A DNA stretch of 64,000 nucleotides from Bradyrhizobium sp. 199 (GTDB taxonomy: Bacteria > Pseudomonadota > Alphaproteobacteria > Rhizobiales > Xanthobacteraceae), in contig NZ_JADPJI010000005.1 in NCBI RefSeq assembly GCF_023073355.1, forward strand, positions 744,001 to 808,000, read 5' to 3'. The notes below the pieces were generated by a model that was not told the DNA's origin, ran no database searches, and saw only the letters and a list, made by a program, of their open reading frames with translations. A program made the translations under genes and the position numbers. Positions 16,391 through 25,940 of this stretch are shown here, in pieces (position 1 is the stretch's first letter; each line of letters starts with the position of its first letter).

Positions 16391-17422
16391 TCACCCCATC
16401 ATCTCCCGCACCATCGGCACGACCTTCCGCCCATAAAGCTCGATGCTCCGCATCAGCTTCTCGTGCGCCAGGAGACCCGCTGAATACTTCAACTGAAACC
16501 GCGAAACACCAAGCGCCTTTGCCGTCTTGGCGATCTTGCGCGCCACTGTTTCCGGCGAGCCGACATAGAGCGCGCCGTGCTCGGCCTCGTTGACGAATTC
16601 GTCGCGGCCCATCGGCGGCCAGCCGCGCTCCTTGCCGATGCGGTCGCGCATGGCCTTGTAGTCGGGCCACAGCTGCTCGCGCGCCTGTTCGTCCGTCTCG
16701 GCGACATAGCCGGGCGAGTGCACGCCGATGGGCTGCGAGGAGCGGCCGAACTCCTTGAAGGCGCGGTGATAGAGCTCGACGAAGGGCGCAAAGCGCGCGG
16801 GATCGCCGCCGATGATCGCGAGCATCAGGGGCAAGTCGTAATGTGCGGCGCGCACCACCGATTGCGGGCTGCCGCCGACGCCGATCCAGGTTTTAAGCCG
16901 GCCATTCTCGACCGGCGGATAGACCAGCTGGTCCCGCAGCGGCGGACGCAGCTTGCCTTCCCAGGTCAGCGGCTGCTGCGACAAGAGTGCCGCGAACAGG
17001 TCGAGCTTCTCCTCGAACAGCTCTTCGTATTTGCGAAGGTCGAATCCGAACAGCGGAAAGGACTCGGTGAAGGAGCCGCGGCCGAGGATTACCTCGGCGC
17101 GTCCGTTCGAGAGTGCATCGAGCGTGGCAAAGCGCTGGAATACGCGGATCGGATCGTCCGAGCTCAGCACTGTCACGGCCGAACCGAGATGGATGCGCTT
17201 GGTCCGCGATGCGATCGCAGCGAGCACGGTCTCGGGCGAGGAGATCGCGAAGTCGGCGCGGTGATGCTCGCCGAGGCCGATGAAGTCGAGGCCGAGCTGG
17301 TCGGCGAGCACGGCTTCGTCGACGACGTTGCGGATCACCTGCGCGTGGCGAAGCATCGCGCCGTTTGCATCCTTGGTGACGTCGCCAAAAGTATCCAGTC
17401 CGAATTCAAGCGGTGCGGTCAT
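16391..17422 (-). CDS. LLM class flavin-dependent oxidoreductase
   Basis: A 343-residue protein, usual length for bacterial luciferase-like monooxygenases. Seen: LEFGLDTFGD at the N-terminus, FIGLGEHHRADFAISSPETV, a KRIHLGSAVTVLSSDDPIRV strand typical of the flavin-binding barrel, and AEVILGRGSFTESFPLFG. The C-terminal half has YVGSPETVARKIAKTAKALG. It would use reduced FMN or F420-like cofactor on an unknown small substrate. It lies in the same direction as the quinone oxidoreductase upstream (93 bp gap), so the two may be co-transcribed. Confidence 0.92.
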   Translation of the reverse strand: MTAPLEFGLDTFGDVTKDANGAMLRHAQVIRNVVDEAVLADQLGLDFIGLGEHHRADFAISSPETVLAAIASRTKRIHLGSAVTVLSSDDPIRVFQRFATLDALSNGRAEVILGRGSFTESFPLFGFDLRKYEELFEEKLDLFAALLSQQPLTWEGKLRPPLRDQLVYPPVENGRLKTWIGVGGSPQSVVRAAHYDLPLMLAIIGGDPARFAPFVELYHRAFKEFGRSSQPIGVHSPGYVAETDEQAREQLWPDYKAMRDRIGKERGWPPMGRDEFVNEAEHGALYVGSPETVARKIAKTAKALGVSRFQLKYSAGLLAHEKLMRSIELYGRKVVPMVREMMG

Positions 17423-17515
17423 TGATCAGGTCTCTGGGAGGATCGGCCAGACTTAATAGACCGCGGCCGTGCGACAAGCCGGCTTTCGGAAATGCTCGGT
17501 TTCCGTTTGTGAGTT

Positions 17516-18496
17516 CTATCGCGCGATCCGTACCACCATCTTGCCGAGCGCCCCGCGCGTCTGCATGGTCCTGAACGCTTCCCGGAAATCGTCCAGCGCG
17601 AAAACGCGGCCGACCGCGGGCTTGAGCTGGCCCTCGGCAAGCCAGTCCGTCAACTGCGACATCAGGCGCTTCTGCAACTCGGGTTCGCGCACCGGAATCT
17701 GCGCGAGGTCGACGCCCAGCAGGGCGCCGCCTTTCAGGAGCGGCAGATTGAACGGCAGCGCGGGGATGGCGCCGGCAGCAAACCCGACCACGAGATGGCG
17801 CCCGCGCCAGGCAATGGATCGAAACGCCTGCACCGAGATTTCGCCGCCGACGGGGTCGTAGATCACGTCCGCGCCATGTCCGTTGGTCAACTCCTTCAGC
17901 GTATCGCGCCAGCCGGTCTGCGTGTAGTCGATGTCAGAGTCGGCGCCGTGCGCCCGCGCGAACGCGCGCTTCTGCGGTGTCGATGCCGCTGCGATCACGC
18001 GCGCGCCGAGCAGCTTGCCGATCTGGACGGCCGCGATTCCGGTTCCGCCGGCCGCACCCAGCACCAGGAGCTGCTCGCCTGAGACTAACATGGCGCGGGC
18101 GTTCAGCGCATAGAGCGCGGTCAAATAGTTGGCCCGAAACGAGGCGGCGACCTCGGCCGCAACGCCGTCGGGCAGGGGATGGAGCGCGGCGGGACTAACG
18201 ACGATTTCCTCGGCGAGCGCACCAGACCGCGTCATGCCCATCACGCGCATGCCGGGTTCGAAACCGCCGGGTGTGCCGGGAGCCTCGGTCACAACGCCAG
18301 CGAACTCCGTTCCCGGAATGAAGGGCAGGGGATCCTTGGTCTGATAACGTCCCTCGATCTTCAAACCGTCGACAAAGCCGATTCCGGCGGCTTCCACGCG
18401 GATGCGCAATTGCCCCGGCTCCATCGACGGGGGCGGGATGTCCTTCAGCTCGACCTGATCGATGGTTGCGTATTGCTCGACGACGACGGCTTTCAT
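17516..18496 (-). CDS. Zinc-type alcohol dehydrogenase / NADPH:quinone oxidoreductase family protein
   Basis: A 326-residue MDR-superfamily enzyme. The N-terminal GroES-like domain has PFIPGTEFAGVVTEAPG. The nucleotide-binding motif is VLGAAGGTGIAAVQIGKLLG (AxxGxxG) near residue 150, followed by ADVIYDPVGGE, the characteristic quinone-oxidoreductase motif. No structural zinc cysteine cluster is seen, which fits the zeta-crystallin-like branch. Probably reduces quinones or enones with NADPH. Confidence 0.93.
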   Translation of the reverse strand: MKAVVVEQYATIDQVELKDIPPPSMEPGQLRIRVEAAGIGFVDGLKIEGRYQTKDPLPFIPGTEFAGVVTEAPGTPGGFEPGMRVMGMTRSGALAEEIVVSPAALHPLPDGVAAEVAASFRANYLTALYALNARAMLVSGEQLLVLGAAGGTGIAAVQIGKLLGARVIAAASTPQKRAFARAHGADSDIDYTQTGWRDTLKELTNGHGADVIYDPVGGEISVQAFRSIAWRGRHLVVGFAAGAIPALPFNLPLLKGGALLGVDLAQIPVREPELQKRLMSQLTDWLAEGQLKPAVGRVFALDDFREAFRTMQTRGALGKMVVRIAR

Positions 18497-18552
18497 GTCG
18501 GACCTCTATTGTTCCGATTACCCTGACAGGTCGCAAGACCAGTCTCTTGTGT

Positions 18553-20610
18553 CTACCGCCACATCCCGCGCATCCGTGCCCCGATATCGATCTTCGGCCC
18601 TTGCGCCGCGGTGCGGGCTGCGCCCGCGGCGGCTTTCGGCCAGGCGGTGCGCTCGAACAGATGGACCAGCTGCTCCGGGATGAAGCGGGTGCGCGAGGCG
18701 TAGACGTGGCGGTCGCCCTTGGCGGCCTGGCCGTGGGTGAAGAAGCGCTGGGGCACGACGAGGTGCAGGTCGTCCTTGGCGCGCGTCATCGCGACATAGA
18801 GCAGGCGGCGCTCCTCCTCGAGCTCGGCGCTGGTGCCGGCGCCGAGATCGGACGGCATGCAGCCGTCGACGACGTTGAGCACGAACACCGACTTCCACTC
18901 CTGGCCCTTGGCCGAATGGATGGTGGAGAGGATCAGATAGTCCTCGTCGCGCAAGGGCGGACCGGATTTGTCGCTGGTCGCATCCGGCGGATCGAGCGTG
19001 AGCTCGGTCAGGAATTTTTCGCGGGAGGCATAGCCGCTCGCGATCTGCTCGAGCTGCATCAGATCGGCGCGCCGGGTCTCGGACTCCTCGTGGATGCGAT
19101 CTAGATGCGGTTCGTACCAGAGCCGCACGCGTTCGAGATCGACAGGCCATTCCGAATAGCGCAGGTTCTGGGTGGTTCGGACGAAGTCGGTCCAGTCCGC
19201 GCCAGTGCGTGGCGGCACCGGCAGCTGGCCGAGCGCGGCAAGCGGATCGGTGCTTTCCGCCATCTGGTCGAGCACGCGCTGCGCCGTCGCGGGGCCGATG
19301 CCCGGCAAAAGGTGCAGGATGCGGAAGCCGGCGACGCGGTCGCGCGGGTTCTCGGCAAAGCGCAGCAGCGCCAACACGTCCTTGACGTGCGCGGCATCCA
19401 GGAATTTCAGCCCGCCGAATTTCACGAATGGGATGTTGCGGCGGGTCAGCTCGATCTCGAGCGGGCCGGAATGCGAGGACGTCCGGAACAGCACCGCCTG
19501 GTGCTTGAGCAGTGCGCCTTGCTCGCGGTTCGCCAGCACCTCTTCGACGATGTAGCGGGCCTGATCGGCCTCGTCGTGCACGGTGACGAGCTGCGGTTTG
19601 TGCGAGGCGGCGCGATCGGTCCAGAGGTTCTTGGTGAAGCGCTCGCGCGCGAGGCCAATGACCCCATTGGCCGCTGCCAGCACCGTTTGCGTCGAGCGGT
19701 AATTGCGGTCGAGCGTGATCATCTCGGCGCGAGGCGAGAAGCTCTGCGGAAAATCCAGGATGTTGCGAACGGTGGCGGCACGGAACGAGTAGATCGACTG
19801 GGCGTCGTCGCCGACCACGGTGAGGCCGCGGCCGTCGGGCTTGAGCGCCAGCAGGATCGAGGATTGCAGGCGGTTGGTGTCCTGGTATTCGTCCACCAGC
19901 ACGTGATCGAAGCGGCCGCCGATCTCGTCCGCGATCAGCGCATCGCTCATTATCTGTGACCAGTAGAGCAGCAGGTCGTCGTAATCGAGCACGTGCTGAG
20001 CCTGCTTGGCCTCGACGTAGGCGGCAAACAGCCTCTTCAGCTCGGCGGCCCATCCCGCGCACCAGGGATAGTGCTGCCCCAGCACCTTCTCGATCTCCAT
20101 CTCGGCGTTGACGCAGCGCGAATAGATCGAAAGACACGTTCCTTTGGCGGGAAATCGGCTCTCGGTCTTCGACAGGCCGCGCTCGTGCCGGACCAGGTTC
20201 ATCAGGTCGGCCGAGTCCTCGCGGTCGTGGATGGTGAAAGCGGGATCGAGGCCGATCCGTTCGGCATATTCGCGCAGCAGCCGCGCGCCGATGCCGTGGA
20301 AGGTGCCGGCCCAGCTGAGCGCATCGCGCATAATCGCGGCGTTGTTCTCGCCCAGCACTTTTCGGGCGATCCGCTCGACCCGGCCGGCCATTTCGGCCGC
20401 GGCGCGGCGGGAGAACGTCATCAGCAGGATGCGGCGCGGATCGGCGCCGGCGACGATCAGATGCGCGACGCGGTGCGCCAGCGTATTGGTCTTGCCGGAG
20501 CCCGCCCCGGCAATGACGAGCAGCGGGCCGCCCACGGTCGCGCCTTCGGCAACGCCATGCTCGACGGCGCGGCGCTGCTCCGCATTGAGCGTGTCCAGAT
20601 ATGTTGCCAC
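18553..20610 (-). CDS. UvrD/Rep-family ATP-dependent DNA helicase
   Basis: A 685-residue superfamily 1A helicase. Motif I is AGAGSGKTNTLAHRVAHLI near residue 35, motif Ia LLMTFSRRAAAEMAGRVERI, motif II VDEYQDTN, motif III VVGDDAQSIYSFRAA, motif IV DRNYRST, motif V STIHSAKGQEWKSVFV and motif VI RRLLYVAMTRAKDDL. It unwinds DNA 3' to 5', with roles in repair or replication restart. It is slightly shorter than canonical UvrD and lacks the usual C-terminal Tudor extension. Single-gene arrangement. Confidence 0.95.
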   Translation of the reverse strand: MATYLDTLNAEQRRAVEHGVAEGATVGGPLLVIAGAGSGKTNTLAHRVAHLIVAGADPRRILLMTFSRRAAAEMAGRVERIARKVLGENNAAIMRDALSWAGTFHGIGARLLREYAERIGLDPAFTIHDREDSADLMNLVRHERGLSKTESRFPAKGTCLSIYSRCVNAEMEIEKVLGQHYPWCAGWAAELKRLFAAYVEAKQAQHVLDYDDLLLYWSQIMSDALIADEIGGRFDHVLVDEYQDTNRLQSSILLALKPDGRGLTVVGDDAQSIYSFRAATVRNILDFPQSFSPRAEMITLDRNYRSTQTVLAAANGVIGLARERFTKNLWTDRAASHKPQLVTVHDEADQARYIVEEVLANREQGALLKHQAVLFRTSSHSGPLEIELTRRNIPFVKFGGLKFLDAAHVKDVLALLRFAENPRDRVAGFRILHLLPGIGPATAQRVLDQMAESTDPLAALGQLPVPPRTGADWTDFVRTTQNLRYSEWPVDLERVRLWYEPHLDRIHEESETRRADLMQLEQIASGYASREKFLTELTLDPPDATSDKSGPPLRDEDYLILSTIHSAKGQEWKSVFVLNVVDGCMPSDLGAGTSAELEEERRLLYVAMTRAKDDLHLVVPQRFFTHGQAAKGDRHVYASRTRFIPEQLVHLFERTAWPKAAAGAARTAAQGPKIDIGARMRGMWR

Positions 20611-20737
20611 GAATCGCCCCGGTCAAAGGCCGAGAGTCGGCGATCCCGCCACGAATCGCAATGCGGCTGGACCAAACCCGGTTTAGGATTTAGGGGGAAA
20701 GACGACCCAAGGTTCCAGTCCGAAAAGCGCACCCGGC

Positions 20738-21328
20738 ATGACCGAGCTCAAGTCCGACCAGTTCGAGATGCGGCGGCTGGAATCGCTCAGCAACACCATT
20801 TTCGGTGTCGCCATGACGCTGCTGGCCTACGATTTGCCCAAGGCTGCGGTGTTCACCAGCGCGCCCGGTTGGAGCGACCTCGCCCATGTCTATTCCGGCA
20901 AGCTCGCCGGCTTCGCGCTCAGCTTCATCATCGCCGGCGTGTTCTGGATCAGCCATCACCGGCGGCTGGCCCGCCAGCCTGTCGGCAGCCGCGGCGCGGT
21001 GATCCTCAATCTGTTCTTCCTGCTCTCGATCGTGCTGCTGCCGGTGACCAACGGCCTCTACACCAATTACGGCATGAGCAGCGCGGTCGCGGTGCTCTAC
21101 GGCCTGCACCTCACCGCGATCGCCGGCCTCAATGCTTGGCTATGGTGGACGATCCTGGGCGGCTGGCGCCAGGAGATGATGGCCTCGCTGTTTCCGCTCC
21201 TGGTGTTCATCCCGGGCACGATCGTTGCGGCGTTTGCACCGCATATCGCGCCCTTCGTGTGGTTCATTGCTTTCGGCGGGCTCGTGATCCAGCGCTTTAC
21301 CATCGCGCGGCCCAAGCCGGACGCCTAG
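20738..21328 (+). CDS. TMEM175/DUF1211-like membrane protein
   Basis: A 196-residue protein with about six transmembrane helices. The first helix region RRLESLSNTIFGVAMTLLAY corresponds to the RxxxFSDxxFAIxxTLL motif of bacterial TMEM175 potassium channels, but the FSD triplet reads LSN. GVFWISHHRRLA and NLFFLLSIVLLPVTN match the conserved second and third helices. A potassium-channel role is known for the family; the altered signature makes it uncertain here. It ends 7 bp from the convergent YCII gene. Confidence 0.85.
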   Translation: MTELKSDQFEMRRLESLSNTIFGVAMTLLAYDLPKAAVFTSAPGWSDLAHVYSGKLAGFALSFIIAGVFWISHHRRLARQPVGSRGAVILNLFFLLSIVLLPVTNGLYTNYGMSSAVAVLYGLHLTAIAGLNAWLWWTILGGWRQEMMASLFPLLVFIPGTIVAAFAPHIAPFVWFIAFGGLVIQRFTIARPKPDA

Positions 21329-21335
21329 CGCACCC

Positions 21336-21710
21336 TTATGTCGCGCCGAACCCGTCGGCGGGCACGTAAAGCTTGACCGGGCGGATTTCGTAGACCGCGG
21401 TCGGATTGACCGCACGCAGCTTTCGCGCCGCCACGATCGCTTCCTCCTCGGTGGCGCATTCCATCAGGTGAAAGCCGAGAAGCTGCTCCTTGGTCTCGGC
21501 AAACGGGCCATCCAGCACCATGCCCGCGCCGGGGCCCCGCAAGGTGCGGGCCTTCCGGGTCTCATCCAGTCGGGCGGCTGGCCCAAACTGTCCGCTGGCT
21601 CTCAGGGGCGCCTGAACCTCGATGACTTTGGCGACCACCGCGGCATCCTGCTCCGGCGTCCAGGACAAGAGCTCGTCTTCCACGTGGTAGGCCAGGATGG
21701 CGTAAAGCAT
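21336..21710 (-). CDS. YCII-related domain protein
   Basis: A 124-residue protein from ATG 21710 with GAGG 5 nt upstream. MLYAILAYHVEDELLSWTPE, GMVLDGPFAETKEQLLGFHL and the acidic helix ATEEEAIVAARKL match YCII-related proteins (DGPF.ETKE..GG signature). The family is often next to ECF sigma factors, but none is here. Function generally unknown; likely a small soluble dimer. Confidence 0.92.
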   Translation of the reverse strand: MLYAILAYHVEDELLSWTPEQDAAVVAKVIEVQAPLRASGQFGPAARLDETRKARTLRGPGAGMVLDGPFAETKEQLLGFHLMECATEEEAIVAARKLRAVNPTAVYEIRPVKLYVPADGFGAT

Positions 21711-21907
21711 CGTCACCTCGTTGTTTTTCTGCACAGATCCCAAGGACGCAGCACCGCAGGCTGTGCCGACAATCCCGAAGCAAAATATTGCGTGGCTGGC
21801 AAGCGACGAAACCGTCCTGAAACCCGATTGCGCTCTTGGGGTGTGAACGCCGCCGGAACCGGTCGCGACTGATGACCACAACAACAAGATTTTCGCTGGA
21901 GGCGGCA

Positions 21908-22105
21908 ATGTCGGGTCACACCATCAAGATCGTTGGCAAGATCATCTGCGACGCGCGGCGGGCCGGACCGTCGGAGACGGCCGATCTGCACGACCAAAGC
22001 GGCCATCACCGCTATTACGGCAGCTCGGCCGAGAACGGTGGCGAGCGCATCGTGGAAAGCCGGCGCGGCAAGCGCCCGCGCGCGCTCGGTATCTGCGGCT
22101 TCTGA
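21908..22105 (+). CDS. Small hypothetical protein
   Basis: A 65-residue ORF from ATG 21908 with a strong GGAGG 6 nt upstream. Text MSGHTIKIVGKIICDARRAG, HDQSGHHRYYGSSAENGGER and RPRALGICGF is plausible but not recognised. The ribosome site is the main support. Confidence 0.45.
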   Translation: MSGHTIKIVGKIICDARRAGPSETADLHDQSGHHRYYGSSAENGGERIVESRRGKRPRALGICGF

Positions 22106-22128
22106 AGCCTTACGAGACCGTTTCCAAC

Positions 22129-22332
22129 ATGGACGTCCTGCAAATATCCATCGCGACGATGCCGTTCCTGCTCGCACTGATGAGCCGGACGGGGAAGGCT
22201 ATCGTGCCGTGCCTGCTGACGAGCCTCTTCACGGTGCTGCTTGGTCCGGAGCCTCACCGCGCCGTCGTGGCCTGGTGCGTCGGCACGCTGATCGCAGCCG
22301 TGGCTTTGCGCGAGCGGCTTCGCACGGTCTGA
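22129..22332 (+). CDS. Small membrane protein, hypothetical
   Basis: A 67-residue ORF with two hydrophobic segments (LQISIATMPFLLALM and VVAWCVGTLIAAVAL). It lies 23 bp after the previous small ORF and converges with the binding-protein gene, 6 bp apart. Composition fits a real small membrane protein. No function known. Confidence 0.5.
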   Translation: MDVLQISIATMPFLLALMSRTGKAIVPCLLTSLFTVLLGPEPHRAVVAWCVGTLIAAVALRERLRTV

Positions 22333-22338
22333 CGGCCG

Positions 22339-23052
22339 TCATTGCCCGCTCAGGACCTGCCTGACCAAGCCCTCGCGCAGCGCCGCCAGTTCGCCGCTCG
22401 CCTCCATCTCGGCGATCACCTTGCCCACCTTCGCCACCAGATCGCGATGGCGTTCGTGCAGGTAGTGGTAGATGTGGATGCGCTCGAGCGGCGGCGAGAG
22501 TGGGTAGATCCTGGCCTGCAGATTGAGTTTCCTCACGGTGGCGAGCCCGCTGAAGAGGTCGGTGACCATCACGTCGAAACGGTCGGCATCGAGCATCCTG
22601 ACCAGGGTGTCGAGGCTGGTGGTCGCCGTAACGTGGGCCATGCCGCGCGTGCCCGCTTCCGAGGAGCCGACACCACGGACGATGCCGATGCTGTAATCCC
22701 TGATCGAATCCCAGCCGGCGACCTCGAACCTGTGTTTGGTCGCGAACACCGAGGGCTCGATGTAGTTGATCGCAGGCGTGACCTGGACGAGCGTCGGGTA
22801 GTCGCGCGAGAGTGTTCCGATCCGCTGGATCTCGCCGTCGACCTCGCCGGCACTCGACAGCGCGAGTGCGCGCTTGCCGGGGACGTCCTCGAACGCCAGC
22901 CTGATGTTCAACTTGGCATAGACAGCGCGCAGCATTTCGCCGCCGACATATTGATCCTGGATGTCGGCGATGCGCGCCAGCCGGATCAAGTCCTGCGCCT
23001 GCGCGGGAGCGGCTGCGAGTAACGACAGGCAGGCGACGATCAGCCGCCACAT
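22339..23052 (-). CDS. Periplasmic substrate-binding protein (amino-acid type)
   Basis: A 237-residue protein from ATG 23052; AAGGAGG lies 7 nt upstream, so this start is preferred over upstream ATGs. Signal peptide WRLIVACLSLLAAAPAQAQ with an AQA cleavage site. The mature part is a SBP_bac_3-like fold: GGEMLRAVYAKLNIRLAFED, GEIQRIGTLSRDYPTLVQVT and DRFDVMVTDLFSGLATVRKL. No ABC transporter permease is adjacent. A divergent histidine kinase gene suggests a possible sensing partner, by position only. Confidence 0.87.
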   Translation of the reverse strand: MWRLIVACLSLLAAAPAQAQDLIRLARIADIQDQYVGGEMLRAVYAKLNIRLAFEDVPGKRALALSSAGEVDGEIQRIGTLSRDYPTLVQVTPAINYIEPSVFATKHRFEVAGWDSIRDYSIGIVRGVGSSEAGTRGMAHVTATTSLDTLVRMLDADRFDVMVTDLFSGLATVRKLNLQARIYPLSPPLERIHIYHYLHERHRDLVAKVGKVIAEMEASGELAALREGLVRQVLSGQ

Positions 23053-23381
23053 GAGGCGCCTCCTTGCGTCTTGCATTGCTACCACTGCATTCGGACCCCG
23101 GCGCGATCTACCGTGAGTTGGCGCCTCGGGCCGCAAGGATTACCGCTCGCCCGCCATGCGAGCGCCTCCCGACTCTCACCGATGTCATTCTATCACACGG
23201 AGTGGTAGGTTGCGTCGGAATCCTGCTGCCGGCGCAAGACATGACCGCCGATCACGAGGCCCCGTGGGCCGACAGGGTGATTGCGCATCGGCCGACGACG
23301 CAGGCGTCTCGACTGTTGGAAAGCGCGAGGCTGCCACCTGTAGCCGGAGCAGAGAGCCGCCATTTGCGGGGGATGTGGTGC
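23053..23381. other. Intergenic region between binding protein and histidine kinase
   Basis: The plus frame is open from 23064, but its N-terminal text is not kinase-like. The region probably holds divergent promoters. No clear repeats. Confidence 0.3.
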
Positions 23382-25786
23382 ATGGCCAACGCAGGTGACG
23401 AGGACCCTAAGCGCAGCCGCGCCATCGCGCCGGCCGTTGCGAAACCCGATCTGACCGGTATGGGTGTTACGCTTGCGCCCACGATACTCGGATCGCTCCT
23501 GTCGCGGCTCTTCAACTGGTCGCGCAGCGGTGTCGGGCCGCGGCTCCTCGCCGCCGTGCTGCTGTTCTCCTCGCTCGTGACGCTGACGCTGACTGCGCTG
23601 CAGCTCTATCTCGATTATGATCGCGAGGTCGGGCTCATCGAAACGCGGCTCGACGAGATCGGCCGCAGCACGACCGGCAGTCTCGGCGAGAGCCTGTGGA
23701 ATCTCGACCAGAACCAGCTCAAGCTCCAACTCGACGGCATCCTCCGGCTGCCCGATATCCGCGCCGCCGAAGTGCGCGAGATTGCCGATCGTCCCAATCC
23801 GATCCGTCTTGCCGTCGGCGAGACAAGCACCCGCTCGGTCGTGACGCGCGACTATCCATTGAACACCACCCTACAAGGAAACGCACGCGAGATCGGCGTG
23901 CTCCATGTCGAGGCCAGCTGAGCGATATCTACCAGCATCTGCTGAACCGCGCGCTCGTCATCCTGGCCAGCCAGGCGGCAAAGACATTCCTCGTCTCGCT
24001 GTTCATCATCTACATGGTCCATCTGCTGGTGACGCGCCATCTGGTCGCCATCGCCGAGTTCGTCAGCAAGTACAGCCTGACGCGGCCGCCGCCGCCTTTG
24101 CGCCTGGCGCGCCGGCCACCCTACGATGCCGACGAGCTGGACAAGGTGATCGACGCCTTCAACGCGATGTGCGCGAACCTCCAGCGGGCCTATGGCGAGC
24201 TGCGCGAGGCCAATGCCAATCTCGAGCGCGACCTGGCCATTCGCCGGCGCGCCGAAGCGGACGCGCGGGCGAGCGAAGAGCGTTTCCGCGACTATGCCGA
24301 GACCGCATCCGACTGGTTCTGGGAGACCGGGCCGGATCACCGGTTCACCTATCTCTCCGACCGGGTGGTTGCCTTCGGCATGGATCCCAAAGTGCGGATC
24401 GGCACGCGACGCAGGGATACCGCGCTCGACCGCGAGACCGAGCCCGAGAAATGGCACGCGCACCTGGCGGCGCTGGACCGTCACGAGCCATTCCGGAAGT
24501 TTGAATATCGCGGGCGCGACACCACCGGGCGGATGCATCATTTCAGCGTCAACGGCAAGCCGGTCTTCGATGCCGACGGACGCTTCACGGGCTATCGGGG
24601 CTCCGCGACCGACCTCACCGCGCAGCACGAGACCGAGGAGCGGCTGCGTCAATCTCAGAAGATGGACGCGATCGGCCAGCTCACCGGCGGCGTCGCACAC
24701 GATTTCAACAACGTGCTCACGGTCATCACCGGTACCATCGAGATCATCCAGGAGGGGCTTGCGGATAAGCCCGAGCTCTCCGCGATCGCGCAGCTGATCG
24801 ACGATGCGGCCGCGCGCGGCGCGGAGATCACCTCGCAGCTCCTGACCTTCGCGCGCCGCCAACCGCTGGAGCCGCGCGAGATCGACGTCAACGCCCTCGT
24901 GGTCGAGACCGCGAAGCTGCTCAAGCCGATCCTCGGCGAGCACATCGAGATCGAGACCCACCTCGCCGGCGACACCTGGTCCGCCATGGCGGATCCCTCG
25001 CAGCTGTCCTCCGCGATCGTAAACCTCGCCGTCAATGCGCGCGACGCGATGCCGGGCGGCGGCAGGCTTACCCTGGAGACTGCGAACCGCGAGCTCGAGG
25101 GCACGGGCGGCGACTGTGACGGCGTGCGCGGCGCCTTCGTGATGATCGCGGTCAGCGATACCGGTCACGGAATTCCTGCCGACATCCGCGAGCGCGTGTT
25201 CGAGCCGTTCTTCACCACCAAGGGCGTCGGTCGTGGCACTGGGCTCGGGCTCAGCATGGTCTACGGCTTTGCCAAGCAGACCGGCGGCACCGTGGCCATC
25301 GAAAGCGAGGAGGGGCGCGGCACGGTGGTGCGGCTGTTCCTGCCGCGGTCGAAGGGCGAGGCGCCGGTCAGGACGGCGCCGGTTCAGCCGCTCGCCAAGA
25401 CACGCGGACACGAGACTATCCTCGTGGTCGAGGACGATCCGCTGGTGCAGGGCTATGTCATAGCCCAGCTCGGCAGCCTCGGCTACCGCACGCTCGTGGC
25501 GGGCGACGGCGCATCGGCGCTGGCGCTGGTCGATCAGGGCGCCAGGTTCGATCTCCTGTTCACCGACATCATCATGCCCGGCGGCATGAACGGGCGGGAG
25601 TTGGCCGACGCCGTCCGGCTGCGCCGGCCGGGGGTGAAAGTGCTCTACACCTCCGGTTATACCGACGACGCCATCGTTCACGAAGGGCATCTCGAGCCCG
25701 GCGTCGCGTTGCTCGGCAAGCCGTACCGGAAGTCGGAGCTGTCACAGAAGATCCGCCAGGTGCTTGCAGGTGAGCCGCCGGCCTGA
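23382..25786 (+). pseudogene. Hybrid sensor histidine kinase interrupted by one frameshift
   Basis: The first part (from ATG 23382 or 23460) has TM1 RLLAAVLLFSSLVTLTLTAL and a periplasmic sensor ending GVLHVEAS, then TGA at 23919-23921. The same protein continues in another frame: LSDIYQHLLNRALVILASQA, TM2 TFLVSLFIIYMVHLLV, a HAMP-like linker, a PAS domain (SEERFRDYAETASDWFWETG), HisKA with GGVAHDFNNVLTVITG (phospho-acceptor His), HATPase with NLAVNARDAMPGGGRL and GTGLGLSMVYGFAKQTGG, and a receiver with VVEDDPL and LLFTDIIMPGGMNG. One missing base (CAGCTGAGC where CAGCCTGAGC is expected) would restore one protein of about 800 residues. It is either a true inactivation or a sequencing error. 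Confidence 0.85.
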
Positions 25787-25802
25787 GCCGTGCGGAGCGA
25801 CG

Positions 25803-25843
25803 AAAAAGGCGCGGCGGGGAGGCCCCGTCGCGCCCGATTTTTT
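25803..25843. terminator. Bidirectional rho-independent terminator
   Basis: Stem GGCGCGGCGGGG (25808-25819) and CCCCGTCGCGCC (25823-25834) with one G.T mismatch and a 3-nt loop. It is followed by CGATTTTTT on the plus strand and by TTTTTCG on the minus strand. It ends the histidine kinase transcript and also the tiny minus-strand unit at 25896-25940. Confidence 0.85.
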
Positions 25844-25881
25844 GCTCGCTGGTCCAGGGCCGAGAACGCCCCGATGCCAAG

Positions 25882-25895
25882 CCTCTATGTAGAGG
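25882..25895. repeat. 14-nt palindrome directly after the micro-ORF stop
   Basis: CCTCTATGTAGAGG, a hairpin with 6-bp arms and a 2-nt loop, starts on the minus strand immediately after the TAA of the 14-codon ORF. Confidence 0.6.
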
Positions 25896-25940
25896 TTAGC
25901 GGGCGATCCCAGCGAGGTGACAGCGCTTGGTAAAAGACAC
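25896..25940 (-). CDS. Putative 14-residue peptide with a hyper-extended Shine-Dalgarno
   Basis: The minus strand reads GAAAGGAGGTGATCCAG and then GTG 7 nt after AGGAGG. The 17 nt are complementary to the known 3' end of 16S rRNA (CTGGATCACCTCCTTTC). The ORF encodes VSFTKRCHLAGIAR and stops with TAA at 25896-25898. A palindrome follows at once and a rho-independent terminator lies about 60 nt further on, making a self-contained unit of roughly 160 nt. It could be a leader peptide, a small mRNA or an RNA that titrates ribosomes; the sequence alone does not decide. Confidence 0.5.
   Translation of the reverse strand: MSFTKRCHLAGIAR

Noticed and set aside
18518..20626. Very long minus-strand frame of 702 codons over the helicase
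   Set aside because: Arg/Pro-rich shadow of the UvrD-like gene, which has all helicase motifs in the other frame.
23852..25690. Minus-strand 612-codon frame opposite the histidine kinase
   Set aside because: Antisense shadow in high-GC DNA; the plus strand carries the HisKA, HATPase and receiver motifs.
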